Of a stretch of 64,000 nucleotides of DNA, positions 22,200 through 31,940 are shown piece after piece. Origin of the DNA: Carposina sasakii (Eukaryota; Arthropoda; Insecta; Lepidoptera; Carposinidae); NCBI GenBank assembly GCA_014607495.2, contig CP053172.1:8260888-8324887 (forward strand), given 5' to 3'. The number at the start of each line of letters is the position of its first letter. Position 1 is the first letter of the stretch. The notes beneath the pieces are model-generated. The model searched no databases and was not told the origin of the DNA. It worked only from the letters and a program-made list of their open reading frames with translations. The position numbers and the translations under genes are program-made.

Positions 22200-22980
22200 T
22201 ACATACACACCTAGGGCACTCAACCCCGCTACTTCCACCGGGGTACGGTAGGTACACTTGACACCTTCCTGCCGCTACCAGGCAGACGGACTAGTCCCCC
22301 AACACTAGGCGGTGTGCCAGAGGGTCTTCAGCCCAATGGTAGTATCCATTAATCATCGGCCGCGGGTCCCCTGGAGGACCATGACCTAGCCTAGTTTCTG
22401 CGGTACATTGTATCACAGGCCCATCATTGCTCGATCGTTTTCGAGCAAGCCAATTTGCCCCTTAGAGCGACTGGCCACCCCTCCCGGCCCCAGAGGCACA
22501 AGCACTTATCTGGTCTACACAACCCCGTGACCATTCAGGCCTACCCTACAACAGTGGCCCCTCAGGCCGACCCAAGCATCGTGGCCCCTCTGGCCTAATC
22601 TAGCCCCGTGGCCCTTAAAACCGCCTCCAAGTCCTCGCCGCTCCAGGCATAACTGCGCTGGAGTATCTCATGCCCTGTTCGCGGGACTTGTAGAACATCG
22701 TCACGTCACCAAGAGTCTGACATGTAGAGAGTAAGTCAGGTCTCAGAGACCGAGAAAATAGATGACCTAAAGGTACAAGGCCTTGCAGTGGATTCGGTTC
22801 ACCGAATGCAAAACGCTCGCACTAAGTCCAAGTACCTACGACATGGTATTTGCTATCAGATGCTGGAAAGCGCATATTCGACATTAGGTCGATATGCGGC
22901 CTTTCCGGCCTCAGAGTTGAAGTCCTTCATAAGAAGGGAGTCCCGGCGCAATGTCACAAGGGAGTGTCTTAGGGACAAAT
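22200..22980 (+). pseudogene. Jockey/X-element-like unit F, strongly decayed
   Basis: The 5' hairpins (CCCCG..CGGGG near 22227; CTGCC..GGCAG) and ORF1 text are recognisable but full of substitutions. It reads through the cut point (CATTAGGTCGATATGCGGCC near 22881), so this copy derives from an uncut ORF1. Confidence 0.55.
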
Positions 22981-25234
22981 CTGTCGCCTTGGTTGTTTGC
23001 TGCAATTTTTATTTGTAATCACTTTTTTGACTTAAGTATTCATATAAGTATTTCTGATTTGTTTTGTGCATCGTTCTTGTGTACGTGTAAATAAATAAAT
23101 AAATTTTGCTGATGCATTTCCAAAAAGTGGACATCATCGCCCTTCAGCGCCAAGCGGACTCTCGTTCTGTTACAGCCGAGCCACTAAAGGTCATTGCATG
23201 GCACACTATACCAGCACTGCTCCAACCCAGCAATTATCTTATCATTTACGTGTTTTATTTTTCTTTTTTCAGTATTTATTATGTTTTATTGTTTTGTAAT
23301 ATTTTTATTAATGTTTTTATCTCTGACTCTTACTGATGTATATAAAAAAAAAATTGGCTTCATAACCCTTCAGCGCCAGGCTAAGAGGACTCGTTCTGTG
23401 ACAGCCTGACCACCAAGCTGTAACGCCGCTTTTATCACGCAGGACCAAAAAATTCTGCATCTCATTCTCACAGAAAGGCAAATCTGACTACTTCCTGATC
23501 CATTCGAAGACTGAGATCTCCAAACTTCCGATTATGTCTGCTGCGGAGCGGAGAAACGGAGAATTTTAACCAATAGGACTGTATAAAATATTGGCTCAGC
23601 TCCATTCCTGCAATCCTATTCGATTATTTCTCCACTCCGGTGGACAGGCAGCCTTACGCAGGGGATAAAAGTTGATTGAAATGGCAGAGCTAGTAGTAGG
23701 AAAAGTTGCGTTTTTTTTAGGAAATAATTTATTCATATTCTTTTTTATCTGTGTTTCTTTTGTGGATCGTTCTAAGGGTTCTAAGATTAGGTTAGGTACA
23801 TGGATGTATTTTATTACCTCCATGGTTAGGTACATTTATAAATTTAGTCAATAGATATGCTTATAAGTTAAGTATAAGAAGTGAAATTGTTTTGTTGGTT
23901 CATATGGAAAATCTTCGTGCAAGTGTATTATTATTTCAGTTCAATTGAATGGTTTACTGAACTGTGTAATGTAAAGTAAGCTGGTAACCTACGTACTCAT
24001 TGCTGTTTAAAAAATACGTTATTATACAAAATTTCCCACTCGCATTTATGGATATTACGCTTCATGTTCATATTAAGTCTAATGGAACATTAGAGAAAAA
24101 AAAATCTAGTGTAAATGAATTTTGATATTGTAACTACCTAGACGGTATCGAAACACTCTTTATCGATGTCGATACCAGTTTGACAGCGGAAATAGCCTCC
24201 GCCATCTTCATTTATCTGTCACTTGCGCACACATAAGATATTGTGTTCTTTCTATTTTGTAATAGATGTCTCTGCCCAATTTGAGATGACTATCATAATT
24301 TTTTTTTTTTGTTAGCTTTTAAAACTAAGGTTGTACTTAATTTTATTTTGTTATGAGCTGCTTGCGAATCTATTATAAGTGATCTGTGTATAAAAGGTAA
24401 TACTCGAAATTGTCACATATTTTTCTTACTTTTGGAATGTAATGTTAATGAATGTAATTGTTATGTTTAGGGTAAGTTTATTGTTTTCATATATTTCAAT
24501 AAATAATTTATTGTAATCTATTTTTATTTAAATTCAAGGAACACAAATTCCTCGTTTTCCTTGGAGAGATCAAGAATGCTAAAATATTTTTTGGTGATGT
24601 TTTTTGTGCGATTTTAAAACATTAAAACAGGTAAGTATTTTATAAAACACTTTAATTAATAAAATAGTAATTTTGCACAATTTAAAAACAATATAAATAT
24701 ATTAAGTACCTACATAAAGAGTATATTGATAATTTTCGTTTGATATATTTATACAAAAACAACATATAATATTATGCTATAACAAAGAATAGAATGACTA
24801 AAAACAAGATTACCTAGTTTTAATTTACACTTTACAACCTGTACCTTTATACAAATCGATATACCTACACATTAGTTACTGCATTTAAACAAAGGTGCCT
24901 TACAATAAAAACAGACGATTAAAGCACAAATTCAAAATACATTGCGGGGTTTATATTGTTTCAACTTCTATTTAGCAAACTTATCTTAGCTGCACAAATA
25001 TCGAAATAGTCCCCTGACTATTTAAATAGATCAGCGACATCTAGTTTATACAGGATGTTTTTTCATTGCCACCTTTAACGAAGGGTACGTACTCTATACA
25101 TCAAATAAAGTAAGTTTATGCAGAAAAACGCAGTCTATTTACTCAACTTTAGGCCCTAATATTTTGGAAACCAGACACTTCCCAGGTATGCTTCCATGGA
25201 GAAAAATGATCGTGATGATGAGGAGATTTCGTAG
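22981..25234. other. Repeat-derived and AT-rich intergenic sequence
   Basis: 22981-23560 holds two copies of a CCCTTCAGCGCCA-type segment, probably X-like element tail. 24120-24500 has a locally GC-richer stretch with no ORF. 25047-25250 starts with a TATACAGGATGTTTTTT MITE end, also seen near 13880. No gene is supported. Confidence 0.5.
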
Positions 25235-25690
25235 TTTTCGGTACTTTGTGAGAAATTTTTGTAAAATTTCACTATTGATAGGTACTGCCTGTATACGCGT
25301 TGCTCACACCTCTTACAACCTTCTGCTACCCTGGTAATTTGTAGCTGTTACCTTCTGTTATTCCGTTATATATGTAAAATTGCACGATCGCTACAGGCGA
25401 CTGCTATCCTGTTACAAATCTCTGCTACCCTAGTACTTTGCGAGTTATTTTTACTAAAATTCATCGATTCAGACGCAAGTGACACCTCTTGTTACTTTCT
25501 GTAATCCTAGTACTTTTTGAGTAGCTATGGATAAAATTCCACGATCGCTACAGCCTAGCCTACACAGGCGAGCTACGCGAATGACACCTCTTTCCTTCTG
25601 TTATCCTGGTACTTTTTGAGTACCTAGCTACTGGTAAAATTCTACGATTGCTACAGCCTACACACGTGACTACCTCTTGCAAAGTAAAAA
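25235..25690 (+). repeat. Decayed minisatellite of about 120-bp units
   Basis: Four imperfect units each carry a GGTACTTTGTGAG / AGTACTTTTTGAG core, a TAAAATTC-CACGATCGCTAC segment and an ACACCTCTTNCTTCTGTTA segment. Confidence 0.6.
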
Positions 25691-26157
25691 TTAATAATTT
25701 ACAATTTCTACCGCAAGACAAAATACATAATTAGCCATGCATGGTGTCTTAGGATAGCAGTGCAGTCATATAGCGGCCGCAATACAACAGTGAAATGACG
25801 TCATCAAAACGTTGTCTACGTAATTAACATGTCGCAGTTTCCTATAGAACGGTAAAGTTTTTTTTTATTTACATAAACTCAAGTCATTCGCCGCTGTATC
25901 ACATTACAACCGCTATATCCGTTATCCTAGGAAACCATTGCAGTAGCTACAGGCATAACTGGATCGTTTTGATTCTACATCTACCCTCAAATATTAGTTA
26001 ATAATCTCAGTAAGTCTACCAACTCATTTTAAACCAAAAACCTTTCTTAAGAACTGTCGAATTAGTTTTCCTAGTTCTACCGGCCATCGCCATGCGCCGT
26101 GGAAGTCGCTCGCTTGCGACATATATGAACCTAAACACAATTCTAGTGTTATTAAGA

Positions 26158-26768
26158 ACTAGTGGACGCCCGCGACTCCGTCCGCGTGGACTACAGAAAA
26201 AATAAAATGTCGAAATTATCCGGAATAAAAACATTTTCCCGGAATAAAAATATATATATGTTAAGTGGGACCTGTCACAATATATTCCTGAAAACTGCAT
26301 CGAAATCGGTTCAGCCGTTCCTGAGATTAGCGTGCACAAACGCACAGACAGTCCCTTCCCGTGGGAATTTCGGAAAATCCATTCTTAGTGCTTCTCCGCA
26401 GTCTCTAATGAACCTATATGTCCGATTTTAGCTTCATATGTATAGCGGTTTTCGTAAAAATTATGAATTCCCGTTTGTCCCCTTCCCGTGAGAATTTCGG
26501 GAAATCCGTTTTTAGTTCTCCCTCGCAGTCCCCGATGAACATATATGCCCGATTTCAGCTTCATATGTATAGCGGTTTTCGTAAAAAATATAGAATTCCC
26601 GTTGGTCGCCTTCCCGTGGGAATATCGGGAAACTCTTATAGCCTATGTTCATCCAGGTCCAATAAGGATTCTAACGGTGAAAGAATTTTTGAAATCGGTC
26701 CAGTAGTTTTTGAGCCTATTCATTACAACCAAACAAACAAAGTTTTCCTCTTTATAATATTAGTGTAG
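26158..26768 (+). repeat. Composite of interspersed lepidopteran repeats
   Basis: Starts ACTAGTGGACGCCCGCGACT. Then come three related CTTCCCGTGRGAATNTCGG segments (26350, 26480, 26605), ending TTTATAATATTAGTGTAGAT, a common end of these repeats. Confidence 0.6.
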
Positions 26769-26927
26769 ATGAAGACTGGAAAATACTTGAGAGTAGGGTC
26801 AAGCTACTCAACTACTATCAGAGAGGCTTGAATTTTCAAGCTAACTAAGTACTTAGGTACATATAGGAGTTATATAATTGTACACAAATTAATTCAACAA
26901 AGATTTATTATTATATATTATTATATA

Positions 26928-27364
26928 TGACGTAGATGGGTCGAGTGGCGTGCCGTTAGGTGTGTCCGACATCTTCCAAAATCCGAAATAAAGAATGCGG
27001 CGTGTAGTAAACAAGCTTAATTAGGAATCACAAACACTTTCACTGTATCTACGCACAAGATTACTAGGATTCTAGCGGATAACGTAGAAACGTGGTAAGT
27101 ACAAGACAGAGGCTGATTAGCACCCGTGCTTCGCTCGACCGACGCAACAAGCAAGAACAGAATACCCTCCGGCTCAATTCAAACGACCCGGTGGTCGTTG
27201 TAAATCTACAGTGGCGCCCTCTCAGTACTCTGTCTTGTCTTTACCCAAGTGACAGCTGTCCTCAAGTCAGTGATAGCTGTCGACTTGACGTTTCTAACTT
27301 CAACGATTGAAAATAGATGGCGTTGGAGATCCGACTGTAGGATATGACATCTTGATCTCCGACA
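26928..27364 (-). repeat. 3' LTR of copy 2
   Basis: 437 bp, identical to 31498-31934. In sense it starts TGTCGGAGATC and ends ATCTACGTCA. Confidence 0.93.
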
Positions 27365-27380
27365 CGGCCATTTTGACAGA

Positions 27381-27398
27381 CTACCCGTCCTCGGGTAG
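27381..27398 (-). other. AGGA-loop hairpin before the 3' LTR
   Basis: In sense CTACCCG-AGGA-CGGGTAG, a perfect 7-bp stem, 17 bp upstream of the 3' LTR. Same loop and place as 1927-1942 in copy 1, with a different stem. Confidence 0.65.
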
Positions 27399-27600
27399 AA
27401 CCGATGAATCTGTGAACAAGATAACTCAAGGAAGTATCTGCGCTCGGCCATTCTGCCTTAACTTAAATTTAAAGACTTCTTATTACAATAGTTCATGAAA
27501 TCACAAAAATCGCTCATCGACCGTCAAGTACCCAAAATCTTTACGTAAAGACATAAAAAATAAAAGATAAGCAGACTCGCACATACGTTTAAATCAGTCA

Positions 27601-27813
27601 GACCTTTCCTTCGGTCAACATTACAGTAACAGTTAGTCATATAGCCAGTCCTTCGGCTATCTACTATGGAAACACAGTCCTTCGGTTTCCAACACACACA
27701 TGTAGCACAGTCCATCGGCTACCTACTACGGAAACACGGTCCTTCGGTTTCCCACACACACACATGTAGCACTGTCCATCGGCTACAGCAGAAACTCGGT
27801 CCTTCGGTTCTGC
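27601..27813 (-). other. Hairpin array 2 (CGAAGGAC-type loops)
   Basis: Seven short hairpins: 27601-27616, 27641-27660, 27668-27690, 27702-27722, 27730-27752, 27766-27786 and 27788-27813. In sense the loop reads CGAAGGAC or CGATGGAC. The stems are GACC/GGTC, ATAGCC/GGCTAT, GGAAAC/GTTTCC (twice), GTAGC/GCTAC (twice) and GCAGAA/TTCTGC. Loops are conserved while stems change on both sides. Confidence 0.75.
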
Positions 27814-28070
27814 CACAAATACATACTACTGTCTGTCAAGGGTTTGTCAAAGTCACAATTTAAAAAAACCGGTCAGTAACTTGTACATCGCATATGAAAA
27901 TTCATTCATTTAGACTCTGAGGTCACATTAATTTCGATATCAAAATTACTAGGAACTTGATGGTCTGGCACCCTACGGACCCGATCGTGCGAATATTTGT
28001 AGGTTCGATTTGAAGACAAAGATTTTAGTCGGTATCTATCACCATCTAACAATTAAATTTTATACGGTCC

Positions 28071-28310
28071 TTAAAATTTAGGATCTAGTTTAACTTGATT
28101 ACGTTTTTCATTCTTAATGAACACATCTAAGACACGTCGTAGACGTTCCAACCCCTGCTCTCCTGTAGAATACAATACCAGCAGGTCATCAATGTAAGAA
28201 ACAATATAACTATGAGCTAATTCACCTAAAGCTTTTGCTATAGCCCGCTGATAAACTGAACTGGCGTTCTTTAAACCAAACGGCATGGCACACACAAGGT
28301 AAATAATTCC
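28071..28310 (-). pseudogene. Second, unrelated RT fragment in the element's 3' region
   Basis: About 78 codons of Ty3-type RT: YLVCAMPFGLKNASSVYQRA, then YIDDLLVLYS. The sequence differs from the main RT, so it comes from another element. It stops after VKLDPKF. Copy 1 shares the text up to GGAATTATTTACCTTGTGTG and then diverges. Confidence 0.8.
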
Positions 28311-28366
28311 AAAACAAGGCTACAGTATACACAATCCATATAGAGTAACGTCAGTCAAGTAAGTCT

Positions 28367-28525
28367 AGTTGCCTCAATCTAGCAACTCTTGGAAACTTCC
28401 ATCCAGCTTCCGTAAACCAGTCTAGTCACTTCCATCCAGTGACTCTTAGAAACTTCCATCCAGCTTCCGTATACCAGTCTAGTCACTTCCATCCAGTGAC
28501 TCTTGAATACCTCTATCCGGTATCC
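28367..28525 (-). other. Hairpin array 1 (RGATNGA loops)
   Basis: Counterpart of 1476-1634: six stem-loops in sense orientation with 7-nt loops GGATAGA, GGATGGA (four times) and AGATTGA on four different stem sequences. It starts about 30 bp after the pol stop codon. Confidence 0.75.
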
Positions 28526-28555
28526 GTAAACCACTCTCAATCAGTCAACTCAACA

Positions 28556-29821
28556 TTAATTTGAACATGACGGTCCATCCCCGTCAAGTTCGCACAGATT
28601 ATCATCACGGTCACATGTCAGCATGTCATTGGTAATGTCATTCGCAGGCATTCGCCTAAGTCTGTCATGTGCGTACTTATAGGTTCTATTGGAATTAAGG
28701 GCTTTAAGAACATAACGATTACCTTCAAGTACCTCCGATACCCTAAAAGGACCTCTATACTTCGGATCAATTAATCGAATTTCGAGTTCACCTGTAGTTA
28801 CACGAGTTTTTGGCAAACCTGTTGTAAAATAACTGGAATATTCACCTAAAATAGTTAAAAGATCTGACTTTTTACAAGAGGGTATATCTGTGTCAACATT
28901 ACTAAAGTCGTTACTGATACTAGAATCGGTTAAAACGTCACAATTTAAAACTGTCAAATTATTTTGTTTTGAAATGCTAAAATTATTTGTTGACAAGTTA
29001 ATAACGAAGCCTTGACTCAATATTTCACGACCTAGCATAATATCACTACGCATATACACATCGGGTAAAACATGTAATAAAAGTTCTAAACAATAATCAT
29101 TAATTTCAACATTACACAGTATTTGCTGGGTGCTGAATACACTGGTTTGACCAATTCCCGTTAGAGAGACAGTTTTAGCAATTCTTTTACCATTGAAACT
29201 TGATGCAACGCTTTCTTTTATTAGTGAACACTCAGCACCCGAATCAAAATGAAAATCATAAAATCTACCTTGATTATTAAGAGCGCCGGTCGGTGGTAAA
29301 GCGGTAAGTGCAACTATCTTTCGTGGATTCAGACGAATTTGACCTCGGCGCACCTCGAAGCCTAGGTACTCTACTTTTTCTTTCAGGAATGAGCACTTTT
29401 TAGGATTTAACGAATATCCCTTCCCAGAAAGAACTTCTAATACTACCTTTAGTCTATCGAAAGCTTCGTCGATGTTACTGGCCACAACTAGCACGTCATC
29501 CATGTACACTACAACGTACTTGTTCACGAGATCGCCTAGAGCATGTATGAGAGCACGTTGAAACACTGCAGGAGCATTTTTCAAACCGAAGGGCATAGTA
29601 AGGTACTCATACTGACCTTCAGTTGTCACGAATGCTGTGCGCTCTATGGACTCCGACTCGATAGGGATCTGGTGAAATCCCGATGCTAAATCTAAAATTG
29701 TAAAAAAATGTCCTCCATGCAACCTAGCAATCTGTTCAGATATGAGTGGTAAAGGAAAACGGTCAGCAACGGTGTTATCGTTCAACTCCCTATAATCGAC
29801 ACACATTCTATCTGAACCGTC
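28556..29821 (-). CDS. Partial RT fused to a second protease and an integrase tail
   Basis: About 416 aa are open from MCVDYRELND. The palm motifs of a Ty3-type RT are present (DLASGFHQIPI, MPFGLKNAP, YMDDVLVVASN), up to LNPRKIVALTALPPTG. There the RT stops mid-domain and joins a complete second aspartic protease (FHFDSGAECSLIKES ... IMLGREILSQG). This protease is distinct in sequence from the one in gag-protease. After ELEIRLIDP it joins the integrase C-terminal module (KYRGPFRVSEVLEGNRYVLK). RNase H and the integrase zinc finger and DDE core are absent. The same joins occur in copy 1. The start is uncertain: the frame is probably entered by slippage at 29822-29830. Confidence 0.85.
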   Translation of the reverse strand, partial: DGSDRMCVDYRELNDNTVADRFPLPLISEQIARLHGGHFFTILDLASGFHQIPIESESIERTAFVTTEGQYEYLTMPFGLKNAPAVFQRALIHALGDLVNKYVVVYMDDVLVVASNIDEAFDRLKVVLEVLSGKGYSLNPKKCSFLKEKVEYLGFEVRRGQIRLNPRKIVALTALPPTGALNNQGRFYDFHFDSGAECSLIKESVASSFNGKRIAKTVSLTGIGQTSVFSTQQILCNVEINDYCLELLLHVLPDVYMRSDIMLGREILSQGFVINLSTNNFSISKQNNLTVLNCDVLTDSSISNDFSNVDTDIPSCKKSDLLTILGEYSSYFTTGLPKTRVTTGELEIRLIDPKYRGPFRVSEVLEGNRYVLKALNSNRTYKYAHDRLRRMPANDITNDMLTCDRDDNLCELDGDGPSCSN

Positions 29822-31542
29822 TTTTTTTTTACCAAAAGTATCGGGCTTGCGAACGGTGAAGAACTAGGTCTAATTACCTTAGCATTAAGCAGCTCGTTGA
29901 TCTTGCCCCTCACAATCTGACGTTCATCTGGGGTCAGCCTGTATGGGCGACGATTTACCGTCTTGTGCGGGTCTACGAGCCGTATCTGCATAGGTTCAGT
30001 GTCAGCAGGAGAAGTAGGTGTACCGGTAATGAAACTAAGCTTGAACCGTTCTAAAATCTCAATCAACCTAGGTCTGTATTCATTACTAACGTCAGTATCT
30101 ACCAAGTCAAGGTCTATACCATTATTTGCAACTACATCACATGATTCGACTATGTTAATTTTCTCGAAACGTACTTTATCTACCGACATATGTACAGTCA
30201 AACCGATAGCTAGAATTTCACGTCCGATCATAATGTTGTATCGCAAACAATGGTCAGGTAAAACATGAAGGAGTATCTCAAAGTTAATATTGTCAATGTC
30301 AATTGTCGTTAAAATTTGCATGGTCGAGGCTATAGAAGTTTGTCCTATACCAGTCATAGAAACATTGTCATAAATTCGCTTACCACTAAATTTCAAAGCA
30401 ATCGATTCTTTAACTAAGGAACACTCTGAACCTGAGTCGTAAGTAAATGGGAATGACTCACCAGAGTGACGCAGAGAACCCGAAGGCGCATTCACAATGC
30501 ACACGTCTACTCGCTTTTCCTTAGCTGGACCAGTTCCAGTGCCGCCGCCGGTACCGTTGTTCCCCTCCTTGATTTTCCTCTTCGGGCAGTCGGATGCATA
30601 GTGGCCTTGTTCCCGGCAGTTGAAGCAGGTGATGCGATCGGTTCTCCCTGTAGGTTGGTTGGTCGAGTTATGGTCCCCGTGAAAGGACCTGTGTTTGGAC
30701 CGGTCATCTTGCTTCTTCGAATTGGCTTTGTTGCGACATTGAAGAGATTTGTGGCCTAGTTGTCCACAATTAAAGCACTTGATGGTCACAGCAGATCCAT
30801 TAGGTCGGTTTCTTTTTAGGTCGGGTCCATCACGATAAATACTTGATGAATAACTTCTCTTCAGAAACGAGACAGCCTTCAGTTCCTTTTGTAAATGGTT
30901 ACGCATCTTGATGTCAGTCGTTATAGCAATCCTCTGAACACGTGGCTCTTGTTTTGAAATATGAGCTAAGACAGTGGCTATTGCTATCTGTTCTGTAGTC
31001 AGTCCATTCCACCTTGCCATTAAGGATGTTATGAGGGTAGCGGCGTATGAGGCCAGGCACTCGTTATCTCTCGGTTTCTTGTCGTGCATACTGATGAGAA
31101 AGGAAGCAGCAGTTTCAGGACAGTCATACCTTGCTACGAAAAGCTCCTTAAAATCGGCCCACGTCATATTAGGAAACGATATTGAAGACAGCCAAGATGA
31201 TGCTTCGCCCTTGAGTGCGTGGCTTAACGCGATCATCAGAGAAGATCCATGGCGATGTCGATCTGTGATACACATGTCCGCGGTCGTTATCCAAGCTCGG
31301 GCGTCGATGTCTCTTTTCTCTGGGTCGAAATCAGGAAGGCGAATAGAGTCCGAAGATGCAGGTAGTTTTATTGCTTGCACCAACGCCAGAAAATTTTGAT
31401 TTTGTTGCTCGAAGAGAAGACGCCATTTTTCTTCGCTCGAGTCACTATTTGAAGCACGTGTTTCATGTGGGTGATCCGGGTTGCATCCCACGCCTGATGA
31501 CGTAGATGGGTCGAGTGGCGTGCCGTTAGGTGTGTCCGACAT
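29782..31542 (-). CDS. Gag-protease (with start of RT)
   Basis: Starts at the ATG inside the 5' LTR (MSDTPNG); an in-frame upstream ATG at 31584 is less likely. About residues 60-230 form the retrotransposon gag domain (FEQQNQNFLALVQAIKLPAS, ALKGEASSWLSSI, ARYDCPETAASFLISMHDKK). Two CCHC zinc knuckles follow (CFNCGQLGHKSLQC, CFNCREQGHYASDC). Next is an aspartic protease with catalytic DSGSECSLV and, near its end, IMIGREILAIG. The frame continues into the RT N-terminus (RRPYRLTPDERQIVRGKINE, SSSPFASPILLVKKK), then shifts out of frame at a run of nine A (29822-29830) and stops. A -1 slip on that run would rejoin the RT frame exactly. The choice between programmed slippage and a lost A cannot be made here. 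Confidence 0.88.
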   Translation of the reverse strand: MSDTPNGTPLDPSTSSGVGCNPDHPHETRASNSDSSEEKWRLLFEQQNQNFLALVQAIKLPASSDSIRLPDFDPEKRDIDARAWITTADMCITDRHRHGSSLMIALSHALKGEASSWLSSISFPNMTWADFKELFVARYDCPETAASFLISMHDKKPRDNECLASYAATLITSLMARWNGLTTEQIAIATVLAHISKQEPRVQRIAITTDIKMRNHLQKELKAVSFLKRSYSSSIYRDGPDLKRNRPNGSAVTIKCFNCGQLGHKSLQCRNKANSKKQDDRSKHRSFHGDHNSTNQPTGRTDRITCFNCREQGHYASDCPKRKIKEGNNGTGGGTGTGPAKEKRVDVCIVNAPSGSLRHSGESFPFTYDSGSECSLVKESIALKFSGKRIYDNVSMTGIGQTSIASTMQILTTIDIDNINFEILLHVLPDHCLRYNIMIGREILAIGLTVHMSVDKVRFEKINIVESCDVVANNGIDLDLVDTDVSNEYRPRLIEILERFKLSFITGTPTSPADTEPMQIRLVDPHKTVNRRPYRLTPDERQIVRGKINELLNAKVIRPSSSPFASPILLVKKKTVQIECVSIIGS

Positions 31543-31934
31543 CTTCCAAAATCCGAAATAAAGAATGCGGCGTGTAGTAAACAAGCTTAATTAGGAATCA
31601 CAAACACTTTCACTGTATCTACGCACAAGATTACTAGGATTCTAGCGGATAACGTAGAAACGTGGTAAGTACAAGACAGAGGCTGATTAGCACCCGTGCT
31701 TCGCTCGACCGACGCAACAAGCAAGAACAGAATACCCTCCGGCTCAATTCAAACGACCCGGTGGTCGTTGTAAATCTACAGTGGCGCCCTCTCAGTACTC
31801 TGTCTTGTCTTTACCCAAGTGACAGCTGTCCTCAAGTCAGTGATAGCTGTCGACTTGACGTTTCTAACTTCAACGATTGAAAATAGATGGCGTTGGAGAT
31901 CCGACTGTAGGATATGACATCTTGATCTCCGACA
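31498..31934 (-). repeat. 5' LTR of copy 2
   Basis: Identical to the 3' LTR. The gag ATG at 31542 lies 45 nt before the LTR's inner end. The stretch after the LTR (TCAGGCGTGGGATGCAACCC in sense) would have to hold the primer binding site; I do not recognise a tRNA match. Confidence 0.93.
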
Positions 31935-31940
31935 TATATA

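Larger units (their letters stand above)
26928..31934 (-). mobile_element. Complete Ty3/gypsy-like LTR retrotransposon, copy 2
   Basis: A 5007-bp element between 6-bp direct repeats TATATA (26922-26927 and 31935-31940), with identical 437-bp LTRs. The sense strand is minus. Order: 5' LTR (gag start inside), gag-protease ORF, partial RT, second protease, integrase C-terminus, hairpin array 1, a second RT fragment, hairpin array 2, an AGGA hairpin, 3' LTR. RNase H and the integrase catalytic core are missing, so it must depend on another element's enzymes. Identical LTRs mean a recent insertion. Confidence 0.93.

Noticed and set aside
27601..27813. CRISPR-like array
   Set aside because: Spacing is irregular, the repeats are hairpins with changing stems, and the sequence lies inside a eukaryotic retrotransposon.
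30466..31399. Plus-strand ORFs of 97 and 141 codons
   Set aside because: Antisense to the gag-protease gene of copy 2.
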